Assembly: GCF_947501665.1 (NCBI RefSeq)
Contig: NZ_CANMWS010000009.1
Coordinates: forward strand, 1 to 64,000
Source: an uncultured Shewanella sp.
Lineage (GTDB): Bacteria > Pseudomonadota > Gammaproteobacteria > Enterobacterales > Shewanellaceae
DNA length: 64,000 nucleotides
Direction of reading: 5' to 3'
Within the stretch, counting starts at the first letter, position 1. Each line of letters starts with the position of its first letter. The translations under genes and the position numbers were made by a program. A model generated the notes under the pieces. It was not told the origin of the DNA. It searched no databases and saw only the letters and a program-made list of their open reading frames with translations. Positions 7,298 through 15,141 of this stretch are shown here, piece after piece.

Positions 7298-8539
7298 TTA
7301 AGCCTGTTTTTTATGTTGCTCATTAAAGCGCGCATGTTTAAACGGAGTAATGTCTAAATCCAGTGGTAGGCCACGATAGAGATCGTTAATGAGTTTACCT
7401 GTAATCGCAGAAGTTAAAATGCCTGTTCTAAAATGCCCGCAAGCATTAAGGTAGCCATCAACACCTTCCATTTCACCTAAAATAGGCAGTTCGTCTGGGG
7501 TGCCGGGTCTGAGGCCAGCCCAACAACGTTTGATGTTCATGTCATTCAATACAGGTAGACAGCGCATCGCGCCATTGGCCAATTCTTTCAGCTCAGGCAG
7601 AGTATTGGTCGTATCAAATCCTTTTTCTTCAGTGGTGCTGCCAATTAATACTTCCCCATTGTCTTTTTGGGCGATATAGCAGTCTGTCGTTGAGACACAG
7701 CCTTTAAGGACTTTAGGTAATTTTTCTGAAAGAATAATTTGCCCTTTAACAGGGTAAACTGGGATTTCAATACCCGTTGCCATTTTACTTAACTCTGCTG
7801 CCCAACTGCCAGCGGCATTGATGAGCATGTCACATTGCAGGCTACCTTTAGTGGTGTTGACGCCTGTAATACGATTTCCTAGTTTTTCGATGCCAGTGAC
7901 TTCAGTTTGTAAAAATAGCTCGACACCATTTTGTCTAGCCGCTTCCATATAGGCTTCGTTCAGGCGATAAGGATTGACTTGATGATCACATTTAAATTCA
8001 AGTGCACCAATGGCATTGGCATTAATATAGGGCTCATCTTTAGCGAGATCTTCGCTACTAAGCCAATTTATTTCGTCACGAAGACCGGGGATTTGTTCCA
8101 CAATCGAGTCAGCATAGAGCTTGTCATATTTGTCATACATGATGTATTTAAGACCCGTTTTTTCAAATTTGAAGTCGACACCATGTTTATCTTTTAATTC
8201 TTGCCAAAGTGCGGGGTACATGTCATTACTTTTTAAAGCAAATTCAAAGAAGCTATCAGGTAGAACATGGGGGCGCATGGGAGGTAAGTCTTCCCCTTGT
8301 GACTCGGCTCGTTGCATTGACATACGTTTAAAGAAAATCACTCCACAACCTAAGCCAACTGACTCACCAATAGCCCATAGACCACCTGCTGAAGCGCGTG
8401 AGGCATTTCCAGGCTTTTTTAAATCCACTAGGGCAATATTAAGATCTTTGTCTTTACTTAAAAAGTAAGCACAAGCTGCACCAATGACCCCACCGCCGGC
8501 GATCACGATATCATATTTTTTATTTGAGAGAGTAGGCAT
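7298..8539 (-). CDS. hcnC: Hydrogen cyanide synthase subunit HcnC (FAD-dependent glycine oxidase-like)
   Basis: A 413-residue DAO-type flavoprotein. The N-terminus has the dinucleotide-binding motif IVIAGGGVIGAACAYFL. Segments I recognise from Pseudomonas HcnC are RASAGGLWAIGESVGLGCG (about 49-67), DFKFEKTGLKY, PVKGQIILSE, YIAQKDNGEVLIGSTTEEKG and LNACGHFRTGILTSAITG. The membrane-bound HcnABC complex oxidises glycine to HCN and CO2 with electrons passed to the respiratory chain. hcnC starts two bases after hcnB stops, as the last gene of the operon. Base composition is AT-rich like the neighbours, so any transfer from a GC-rich cyanogen would be old. Related complexes oxidise D-hydroxyproline or opines, which is the main alternative, but the matches to HcnC are unusually close. 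Confidence 0.85.
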   Translation of the reverse strand: MPTLSNKKYDIVIAGGGVIGAACAYFLSKDKDLNIALVDLKKPGNASRASAGGLWAIGESVGLGCGVIFFKRMSMQRAESQGEDLPPMRPHVLPDSFFEFALKSNDMYPALWQELKDKHGVDFKFEKTGLKYIMYDKYDKLYADSIVEQIPGLRDEINWLSSEDLAKDEPYINANAIGALEFKCDHQVNPYRLNEAYMEAARQNGVELFLQTEVTGIEKLGNRITGVNTTKGSLQCDMLINAAGSWAAELSKMATGIEIPVYPVKGQIILSEKLPKVLKGCVSTTDCYIAQKDNGEVLIGSTTEEKGFDTTNTLPELKELANGAMRCLPVLNDMNIKRCWAGLRPGTPDELPILGEMEGVDGYLNACGHFRTGILTSAITGKLINDLYRGLPLDLDITPFKHARFNEQHKKQA

Positions 8540-8541
8540 AC

Positions 8542-9936
8542 TTATGCACCTTCTGATAATGCTGAAAAAGGAATAGGATCAAGTGGAAATCGAGGTTTGA
8601 CATATCCAACATCGAGTGTATCAAGCTCTTGTCTGAGCCTGTCTTGACAGTAGCTATTACAGGTTTTTCCTTGGCAATCACCCATACCTACGCGGGTCCG
8701 CATTTTTAAGGCGGTAATATCTTTTATTCCTTGATCAATGACTGTATCAATATCTGCGCGGGAGACATTTTCACAACGACAAACTAGCGTTTCAGGCTTA
8801 AGTAGCGATAATAGTCCTTCTCGGCGACGGCCGACGCGATCAAATCCAGCTCTAAACAATTTCACTTTATTAAGTAAGTTAAAGTATTCGTTGGCTTTTT
8901 CTTTAGCGACAATCGATGACATGACTTTTAAATTTTGGGCAATGGCTAAAGCAGCTATTCGACCTTCCATCATTGCACCTTCACCACCTAATATCCCCAC
9001 ACTGTCTCCTGCAATATAAGTATTAACGCGAGAGCTCATTTGCCATTCGTTGACCTGGGGTTTAAGACCACTAAAAGAACACACATCGTGTTCTATACCC
9101 ATGAGTTGAGATAATTGGTTGCGGGAGACAAAACCATATCCCACGGCAAGGCTGTCGACTTCAATCTGTTTTTCAGTATTTTGAATGGGATACCAATCTT
9201 CATTGTATTGAGCAACAGTGATGTTTTTTAGGCTGTCTTGTCCTGTGGCAGAAACAATGCCCCAGCCGTAATGAATGGGGATAGCATGTGCTTTAAGGTA
9301 GCTTAATAATCCCATTCCTTCGAGTGTGAGTAGAGGGCGGTTTAAAAAAGCACGACTTTCCTTAGCGAAGTCACTAAACTTTCCAGCTTCATAAACACCG
9401 ACAACATGCACACCAGCTTTGTGCAATTGACAAGCGACCAGAGGAAGTAGTGGACCTGTTCCTACGATAGCTATTTTTTGACCCGGCTTGACTAATCCTG
9501 ATTTAAGTTGAAGTTGTACTCCACCAAGCAACATAATACCGGGAAGCTGCCAGCCATCAAAAGGAATGCTGCGTTCATGGCAACCTGTTGCAATGATAAG
9601 TTGCTCATAAGGGATTTCGAACACATCATTTTTGTGACGGACAAGTAATGCGTTATCCCCAGATGGCCCCAATACTCTGGTTTCTAACATCAATTGAATT
9701 TGGGATTGATTTTCCTGATAGAGTTGACGTATGTTGGCAATTTTTTTACGGAGGTTATTATCAAGGTGAGGTAGCTCTATGGCTTCTCGAAACGGACCAC
9801 GAAAAACAGCGCCACCAATTCTAGGCGCTTCATCTATTACTATGGAATGAATACCTGACTCTGCTAGCTCAGCTGCAGCAGAAATACCAGCAGTGCCTGC
9901 ACCGACAATCACAACAGGCTGTATTGATTGAGGCAT
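8542..9936 (-). CDS. hcnB: Hydrogen cyanide synthase subunit HcnB
   Basis: A 464-residue NAD(P)/FAD-type oxidoreductase with an N-terminal GAGTAGISAAAELA fold, a second nucleotide motif IAIVGTGPLLPLVACQLHKA, and a C-terminal BFD-like [2Fe-2S] region with CRC and CQGKTC cysteines. The stretches ATGCHERSIPFDGW, PIHYGWGIVSATG, LAVGYGFV and VKPRFPLDPIPFSAL match Pseudomonas HcnB as I know it. The open frame runs on to 10011 inside hcnA, but ATG 9936 lies two bases after the hcnA stop and has GAGGGA eight bases upstream, so it is the start. It should form the core of the cyanide synthase with HcnA and HcnC. Confidence 0.85.
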   Translation of the reverse strand: MPQSIQPVVIVGAGTAGISAAAELAESGIHSIVIDEAPRIGGAVFRGPFREAIELPHLDNNLRKKIANIRQLYQENQSQIQLMLETRVLGPSGDNALLVRHKNDVFEIPYEQLIIATGCHERSIPFDGWQLPGIMLLGGVQLQLKSGLVKPGQKIAIVGTGPLLPLVACQLHKAGVHVVGVYEAGKFSDFAKESRAFLNRPLLTLEGMGLLSYLKAHAIPIHYGWGIVSATGQDSLKNITVAQYNEDWYPIQNTEKQIEVDSLAVGYGFVSRNQLSQLMGIEHDVCSFSGLKPQVNEWQMSSRVNTYIAGDSVGILGGEGAMMEGRIAALAIAQNLKVMSSIVAKEKANEYFNLLNKVKLFRAGFDRVGRRREGLLSLLKPETLVCRCENVSRADIDTVIDQGIKDITALKMRTRVGMGDCQGKTCNSYCQDRLRQELDTLDVGYVKPRFPLDPIPFSALSEGA

Positions 9937-9938
9937 AT

Positions 9939-10259
9939 TTATAATCCCTCTTCTTGCAAGCGATTTACTTGAGTGGTGATTTGCATTTCTGGCTCGATGA
10001 GAGTTTGGCATGCTTTTACTTTATGTTGTCCGTTAACTTTAACCGTACAACAATGACAAACACCCATGCCGCAATAGGCGCCAGTGATCTTTCCGTAATC
10101 ATTTTTTGTTATTGTTCTTTTGCCCACAGCAAATAGGACACTGAGAATGTTTTCTCCTGGAATGGCATCAACAGCTTGTTCATCAACCCAAACTCGAGTT
10201 GATTGGCCGCTGGTAGGGACAATATCATGGTTTCTTAGTCGTTTTTCATTGTTATTCAT
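9939..10259 (-). CDS. hcnA: Hydrogen cyanide synthase subunit HcnA ([2Fe-2S] protein)
   Basis: A 106-residue ferredoxin-like subunit. Cluster ligands are Cys63, Cys68 and Cys71 in YCGMGVCHCC (C-x4-C-x2-C) and Cys84 in KACQT. The motif NDYGKITGAYCGMGVCHCC closely follows the Pseudomonas HcnA sequence NDHGQASGAFCGMGVCHCC. It transfers electrons within the cyanide synthase. It is the first gene of the operon, with AGGA eight bases upstream and an FNR-type box about 150 bases farther out. The stop is two bases from the hcnB start. Confidence 0.85.
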   Translation of the reverse strand: MNNNEKRLRNHDIVPTSGQSTRVWVDEQAVDAIPGENILSVLFAVGKRTITKNDYGKITGAYCGMGVCHCCTVKVNGQHKVKACQTLIEPEMQITTQVNRLQEEGL

Positions 10260-10579
10260 TAGTAATTCCTACGTCTAAAGCTCAAATATACAGATAAATA
10301 TATGGCTGCGGCTGAGGGTACTGGTTTTAATGTATTTAATCGATAACGAAAGTGTGACAAATGTATGAATAGGTATCAGTTTTGATTGTTATTTAATCTT
10401 TCTTTGATCTAGATTAATTAATATCGATAAAATCAGAGGAATTTTGGAAAGTAAAATAGATAAATAAAAATGTCTTACGTTGAAATAGTTTGTCTTTGAT
10501 ATTGATGGGTTGTTGTTGAGTAACAAAACATCATAGCGGTTGAAAATCATTCGCTTAAGCATTTATTGTAAAAAAGTAC
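10260..10579. other. Regulatory spacer upstream of hcnABC
   Basis: About 320 bases between the hcnA start and the tRNA-Trp promoter, with no gene. It contains one FNR/ANR-like palindrome (10404-10417). I could not place a confident -10 for the hcn promoter on the minus strand. Confidence 0.5.
10404..10417 (-). promoter_or_regulatory. FNR/ANR/EtrA-type binding site
   Basis: TTGAT-CTAG-ATTAA matches nine of ten positions of the FNR consensus TTGAT-N4-ATCAA. It lies about 145 bases upstream of hcnA. In Pseudomonas, hcnABC is driven by the FNR homologue ANR under low oxygen; the same control is a reasonable inference here. Confidence 0.55.
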
Positions 10580-10608
10580 TTTACCTTTGGCAAGCTTTTC
10601 AGCATAAT
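10580..10608 (+). promoter_or_regulatory. Sigma-70 promoter of tRNA-Trp
   Basis: -35 TTTACC (10580-10585) and -10 CATAAT (10603-10608) are 17 bases apart. A GC-containing discriminator follows, and the tRNA begins 14 bases after the -10 box. Confidence 0.6.
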
Positions 10609-10621
10609 GCGTTTCGTCAAC

Positions 10622-10698
10622 AGGGGTGTAGTTCCAATTGGTAGAACAGCGGTCTCCAAAACCGATGGTTGGGAGTTCGAGTCTCTCCACCCCTGCCA
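10622..10698 (+). tRNA. tRNA-Trp (anticodon CCA)
   Basis: Complete cloverleaf. The acceptor stem AGGGGTG pairs with CACCCCT, the anticodon loop is CTCCAAA (anticodon CCA) on a GCGGT/ACCGA stem, the T-arm is GGGAG-TTCGAGT-CTCTCC-like, and the 3' CCA is encoded. It is very close to E. coli trpT, with one extra base in the D-loop. It is a single gene with its own promoter and terminator. Confidence 0.95.
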
Positions 10699-10706
10699 AA
10701 TTCAAG

Positions 10707-10741
10707 AAGGCCTAGCATAACTGCTAGGCCTTTGTTATTTT
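10707..10741 (+). terminator. Rho-independent terminator of tRNA-Trp
   Basis: AAGGCCTAGCA pairs with TGCTAGGCCTT across a four-base loop (TAAC), followed by TTGTTATTTTT. It is eight bases after the tRNA. Confidence 0.88.
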
Positions 10742-10983
10742 TAGAGTTTTAATTTTCCTTCCTTTCCGTTTTATGCCTTTTTATTCTTGGATTGTGCTAA
10801 GCGATGCTCTATTAGGTGCTGTCATTTGGAGATATTGTTACTGAATATAGGAATGCAGTATTGTCTTGTAGAAAGTATTTAATAATACAGCTCGTCACTG
10901 TAAATTGTGATTGCAGATCATAATCGTTAACTATGCTTATGATAATCACTAAAGCAATGATGATTATAAGCAAGGAGCGATAA

Positions 10984-12099
10984 ATGAAAATAATACGGCA
11001 AGAGCTTGCAACAGTATGCTGTTTTTTATTATTAATCGTTTTGTTGTTTTTAAAGGACAGTTTGTCTCCAGAGAGACTAGGAAATAACCAGAGTGTTGTT
11101 GTGCTACTCGCTGTTTTTTTTATTATGCTTTGGTGTGCATTTAATGTGGTGCGTCATGCTGAGTCATTAGCCGTTATTTTAGGTGAGCCCTATGGCACCT
11201 TGATTTTAACTCTTTCTGTTATTCTCATTGAGGTCGCATTGATTTCTTCTGTCATGTTAACTGGAGCCGACAGTCCAACATTAGCCAGGGACACAATGTT
11301 CTCTGTTGTGATGATTATATTGAATGGATTAGTGGGGATAAGTTTATTACTGGGTGGTTGGCGTCATAAAATGCAAAGTTATAATGTGCAAGGGGCTAAT
11401 GTTTATTTATCTGTTTTAATTCCACTGGCCGTATTAGGTTTAGTGATGCCTAGTTATACTGATTCAACGCTTGGTGGAACATTATCACCGTTATTGGCTA
11501 TTTTTTTGGGTGTTGCAGCGACGGTTTTGTATGGTGTCTTTTTGGCGATTCAAACGACGACCCATAGTGATATTTTTCAGCCACCGGAAAATAAACGAAA
11601 ACAAGTCACATCAACTGAAAATCATGAGCATAATTTAATAGTTAAGACCTTGTCTTATCATATTATTATGTTAATTGCTGCTATTTTGGTCATTGTGTTT
11701 TTGTCTAAAAAACTGGCGGTGTATATTGATCATGTTATCGCATTGACTCATGCACCCGTCGAATTAGGGGGATTTCTCATTGCGGCGATTATTCTAACGC
11801 CGGAGGGATTAAGTGCAGTGAATTCAGCGCTGGCTAATAAGTTACAACGATCGGTGAATATTTGTTTGGGATCGGCGTTAGCTACAATAGGGTTAACCAT
11901 TCCAGCAGTATTATGTGTGAGTTGGATAACAGCCTTACCTGTAGAGTTAGGGCTGGCTCCTCTTGAATCTATGCTATTGGCTTTAACTTTGGTTGTGAGT
12001 GTTGTGACGTTTGTGAGCCGCAGAACCAATATTATGCAAGGTATTGTCCATCTTACGCTATTTGCTGCTTATATTGTGCTTATTTTTGATTCAGTATAA
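10984..12099 (+). CDS. chaA: Ca2+(Na+,K+)/H+ antiporter of the ChaA family
   Basis: A 371-residue inner-membrane cation/proton exchanger of the CaCA superfamily with about 11 membrane segments. The two alpha-repeats are visible: GEPYGTLILTLSVILIEVAL (about 72-91) and IILTPEGLSAVNSALAN plus GSALATIGLTIPAVL (about 270-315). These contain the acidic residues expected to bind cations. A hydrophilic loop of about 30 residues (PPENKRKQVTSTENHEH) separates the halves. It should help with Ca2+, Na+ or K+ efflux and alkaline or salt tolerance. AAGGAG lies six bases before ATG. It is a monocistronic gene downstream of tRNA-Trp. The start, length and topology agree with E. coli ChaA (366 residues). Confidence 0.88.
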   Translation: MKIIRQELATVCCFLLLIVLLFLKDSLSPERLGNNQSVVVLLAVFFIMLWCAFNVVRHAESLAVILGEPYGTLILTLSVILIEVALISSVMLTGADSPTLARDTMFSVVMIILNGLVGISLLLGGWRHKMQSYNVQGANVYLSVLIPLAVLGLVMPSYTDSTLGGTLSPLLAIFLGVAATVLYGVFLAIQTTTHSDIFQPPENKRKQVTSTENHEHNLIVKTLSYHIIMLIAAILVIVFLSKKLAVYIDHVIALTHAPVELGGFLIAAIILTPEGLSAVNSALANKLQRSVNICLGSALATIGLTIPAVLCVSWITALPVELGLAPLESMLLALTLVVSVVTFVSRRTNIMQGIVHLTLFAAYIVLIFDSV

Positions 12100-12117
12100 A
12101 TAATATGTAAAGAGAAT

Positions 12118-12143
12118 AAAGCATCACTTGCTTTTGTATTTTA
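12118..12143 (+). terminator. Weak terminator after chaA
   Basis: AAAGCA (12118-12123) and TGCTTT (12129-12134) form a six-pair stem with a five-base loop, followed by TGTATTTT. It is short but well placed, 18 bases after the stop. Confidence 0.4.
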
Positions 12144-12257
12144 AATTAAAAAACCATCGACACTTAGTTGAATCTCAATTAGTTTATTTAATAGCATTTG
12201 TTTTCTTTAGCTTGCTCTGTAGGCAGTAAAAGTGGATGACATTAATAAGGAGATAGT

Positions 12258-12884
12258 ATGGGAACACATGATGTGAGTAAAAAGGGCTCAGTGGAACCCT
12301 TTGAAGGATTAAAAATAGTCGCGGATTATTCGTATTCTTACTTTTTTGGCAGTAAAACCAGTATTACAGTTGGTGATTATAACAATATTAAATTTGGTGC
12401 TTATGTGGGAATGACTGCTGGTCTTAAATTTGATGTAACTTTAGCCAGTAAATGGTCTATTGATGTATTACTGAATAAATGGTCTTTCGAACGTATTTAC
12501 ATTGGCGAAAATGCGACTGAAGTGACAGCGGCAAAAAAAGAATTGGCGGCTGCCAAAATTGCTTTAGCAGAAGCTGAAATGAAGTTAGTACAAGCAAAAC
12601 TAGCTGCTACTGAAGAAAAAGTGGAAGTGATAGAAACAGCAGTAGACAGTATTTCAACGGAATTGGTGGCGAAAGGTAATGAAATTCGAGCTGTTGGAAC
12701 TGAAATTGGGGAGGTTTCAACAAAGGTCACCGATACTGCTAATGATCTCAATACGGTAGCGACAGTGGTCAGTATAGTGGGTACTGCGGTTATGAGTAAT
12801 ACGACAAAAATTGAAGAAAATGCTACTAGTATCCAACAAAACGATATAGCTATTCTTGAGTCTGGAATTTTAATGTTAGATTAA
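12258..12884 (+). CDS. Beta-repeat plus coiled-coil protein, unknown function
   Basis: A 208-residue protein in two clear halves. Residues 15-85 are alternating hydrophobic and polar strands with repeated Gly/Phe/Lys patterns (YFFGSKTSITVG, IKFGAYVGMTAGLKF, DVTLASKWSIDVLL), as in parallel beta-repeat proteins. Residues 86-205 are alanine-, glutamate- and valine-rich and form a long heptad coiled coil without proline (AAKKELAAAKIALAEAEMKL and KVEVIETAVDSISTEL). There is no signal peptide or membrane segment. Similar architectures, as far as I recall, occur as accessory proteins near Rhs/VgrG-type or phage-tail genes, but no such gene is here. A decayed second copy follows at 13.3-13.8 kb. AAGGAG precedes the ATG. 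Confidence 0.7.
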   Translation: MGTHDVSKKGSVEPFEGLKIVADYSYSYFFGSKTSITVGDYNNIKFGAYVGMTAGLKFDVTLASKWSIDVLLNKWSFERIYIGENATEVTAAKKELAAAKIALAEAEMKLVQAKLAATEEKVEVIETAVDSISTELVAKGNEIRAVGTEIGEVSTKVTDTANDLNTVATVVSIVGTAVMSNTTKIEENATSIQQNDIAILESGILMLD

Positions 12885-13275
12885 GATAAACATCAATTAG
12901 TTATCCTCTTTTATTGTCAGCTGGGAGGATGAGTGTAAATGGATCACCGATTTTTGAACAGGTTGACTTTGTTTTATATTATTCTGATGTATATGACTCT
13001 ATTCAATAAAATGTGGATGAATTGATTTTTCATTATTTACTCGTACATTGTATTTTATAAGGTAAGGGCTGTAATTCTAATATTATATATCCAATGTGTT
13101 TTTAAAATAACGACCATTTTTGGACTAAACTAATTTATTCTCCAAACTGACGTTGAAATTTTCAATAGATTTACTCACCTTCTCGCATCAAGCTTTTTTA
13201 TCTCTTTACTTCCTGTATTCGTATTGTGTGAGTAATGATAACAGTGGTAAATTGGTATTGTCGATAGGGGGTATT
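12885..13275. other. Non-coding spacer
   Basis: About 390 bases between the coiled-coil gene and its decayed paralogue. I see no gene, terminator or clear promoter. Short frames here have poor start contexts. Confidence 0.5.
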
Positions 13276-13798
13276 ATGAAGGGAGTAGTAGATGCAATAG
13301 TTGCTGCCAAATTCTGTTTGAATGTGATGGTTGAAGTAAAATTGAGCATCAGTATGACTGATTTAACTTGAACTCGGGAGAACGAGTGTCAGGTTTAAAT
13401 TTAATAGCAATTAAAATCAACATCTTAATTGGATTTTTTTGTTTTTGTGTATTTCACTTTTACTAAATACTGATATTTAACGGCGCTGTTTAACCCGCGT
13501 TCAGGTTATTTAGATGTTAAAATTAACAAGGTGGCTGTAATAGAAATTGGTTTATTTGGCATAAAAACAACAGTGGCAACCGATCTTTTTCGCGAAACTG
13601 TTTCAATGAAAGGTGATTGAATATTTGATCATAGTGGTAGAAACAAAGGTGAGGGTTGATGCGACAAAAGCCAGAAGTGTGGTGACCAAAGTGGAAGTCG
13701 CAGTTGATAGTCATACAATGAAAATTGAGTCTAATTGGACGGAAATGGTGGATAATCTGGCTTGGATAATGGGAGCTGAGATGGCCGTGCTTGGTTAG
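13276..13798 (+). pseudogene. Decayed paralogue of the 12258 coiled-coil gene, split by a MITE
   Basis: The left part (13276-13363) translates to VDAIVAAKFCLNVMVEVKLS-like beta-repeat sequence. It is cut at 13364 by the MITE-like element. After the element (from about 13510) the frame reads LDVKINKVAVIEIGLFGIKT and ends at a TGA near 13617. A further frame (13619-13798) reads VETKVRVDATKARSVVTKVE and then AVDSHTMKIESNWTEMVDNL, resembling the coiled-coil end of the 12258 product, and stops at TAG 13798. The combination of insertion, stop and frame change says this is a broken gene. The similarity is by eye and short. Confidence 0.6.
13364..13508. mobile_element. MITE-like element, copy B (145 bp)
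   Basis: Terminal repeats TAACTTGAACTCGGG (left) and CCCGCGTTCAGGTTA (right). It shares with copy A (4245-4390) the GAGTGTCA and AAAATCA blocks, the GGCGCTG block and the overall length. It is non-coding, inserted within the decayed coiled-coil paralogue. Confidence 0.75.
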
Positions 13799-13930
13799 AA
13801 TGTGTGAGCCGTAAGAGTAAGAAAGCGGGATTGTATTTAAAAGGGTTCAAGTTAATTATTTTTTAAAAGCACATGCTTTGATTAATTTGGAGTATCTTTA
13901 TTACAAAGAGATAATTTGAGAGGCGACACG

Positions 13931-14962
13931 ATGACATTTCAAGATTTTTTCGGAATTAACTTACCGATTATTCAAGCCCCCATGGCGGGAGTACAAGATA
14001 GTGAACTGGCGATAGCAGTGGCAAAAGCGGGTGGAATGGGCTCATTGCCTTGCGCTATGTTGAGTCTTGAAGTGCTAAAAGCGGAACTTGAAAAATTAAA
14101 AGCTGCTGTATCTACTCCTATAAATCTCAATTTTTTTTGCCATCAAGTTCCTGAGTATAATCATGCTAGCGAATTAACATGGAGGTCGGCTTTAAAACCT
14201 TATTTCTTAGAATATGAAGTGAACGGAGATGATCTTGTACAAGGCGCTAAACGGGTGCCTTTTAGCCATGATATTGCTGATGTAATAGAGCCTTATCAAC
14301 CGGATTTTATTAGTTTTCATTTTGGATTACCGAGTAAGGATTTATTAACACGAGTAAAGTCTTGGAGAACAAAAGTATTATCGACGGCGACAACCATTGA
14401 TGAAGCTAGGTGGCTTGAAGCAAATGGAGTGGATGCCATTATTGCCCAAGGATCTGAAGCTGGTGGACATAGAGGGATGTTTTTAACTCAGGATGTGAGT
14501 ACTCAAATCGGTACTTTTGCTTTATTGCCACAAATGATAAGTCAGGTTCAAGTGCCTGTGATTGCTGCGGGGGGGATTGTTGACGCGCAAACGGTTAAAC
14601 TGGCTTTGTCTTTTGGTGCATTAGCGGTACAAGTGGGGACAGCGTACCTATTGTGTGATGAGGCAAAGACGAGTCAGATCCATAGAGAAGCAATCAAAAG
14701 TACCTCTTCAAAGCATACGGTCTTAACAACATTATTTTCTGGAAAGCCGGCAAGGGGGATTGTGAATCGAGTAATCACTGAAATGGGGGCTTTGAGCCCT
14801 TTTGTTCCTCCCTTTCCTTTGGCTGCAACAAGTATTACCGCTTTGCGTAAAAAAGCAGAAGCGAAAGGCCTTAAAGACTTCTCTCCATTATGGTGTGGGC
14901 AAAATGCAACAGGATGTAAATCTATCTCTGCAACGATATTGACACAAGATCTTGTTAAATAA
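13931..14962 (+). CDS. Nitronate monooxygenase (class I type)
   Basis: A 343-residue FMN TIM-barrel enzyme that oxidises alkyl nitronates such as propionate 3-nitronate to aldehyde and nitrite. Family marks are IIQAPMAGV at the N-terminus, the NFFCHQ segment, the catalytic-histidine motif GSEAGGHRG (about 181-189), VPVIAAGGIVD (FMN phosphate site) and GTAYLLCDEA. The frame begins with a TTG at 13916, but ATG 13931 is preceded by GAGAGGC, so it is the start. It is monocistronic. Assignment to the family is firm; the physiological substrate is not known from sequence. Confidence 0.88.
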   Translation: MTFQDFFGINLPIIQAPMAGVQDSELAIAVAKAGGMGSLPCAMLSLEVLKAELEKLKAAVSTPINLNFFCHQVPEYNHASELTWRSALKPYFLEYEVNGDDLVQGAKRVPFSHDIADVIEPYQPDFISFHFGLPSKDLLTRVKSWRTKVLSTATTIDEARWLEANGVDAIIAQGSEAGGHRGMFLTQDVSTQIGTFALLPQMISQVQVPVIAAGGIVDAQTVKLALSFGALAVQVGTAYLLCDEAKTSQIHREAIKSTSSKHTVLTTLFSGKPARGIVNRVITEMGALSPFVPPFPLAATSITALRKKAEAKGLKDFSPLWCGQNATGCKSISATILTQDLVK

Positions 14963-15141
14963 AGTAATTGAATATCTTCTAATATGCTTTTTAAAACTGC
15001 TCTAATTGAGGCTTGTTATTAAATGAAATGTCCTAGCTTATTTTAAATAAGCTACTGGTATGTATTATTAAATATTATTCTTATTATGGGCACTGAAAAC
15101 ATTCGAGTCTAAGTGACTAGGGCATAAGCTGGCTGGAGAGT

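Noticed and set aside
7298..8539. Calling the flavoprotein a plain D-amino acid dehydrogenase (DadA) or glycine oxidase (ThiO)
   Set aside because: Long HcnC-specific stretches and the hcnA-hcnB context fit cyanide synthase better.
9937..10011. Upstream extension of hcnB into hcnA
   Set aside because: ATG 9936 has a good ribosome binding site two bases after hcnA, and the extension does not resemble HcnB.
10622..10698. tRNA-Trp as an integration site for a genomic island
   Set aside because: No integrase gene and no repeat of the tRNA 3' end was noticed downstream.
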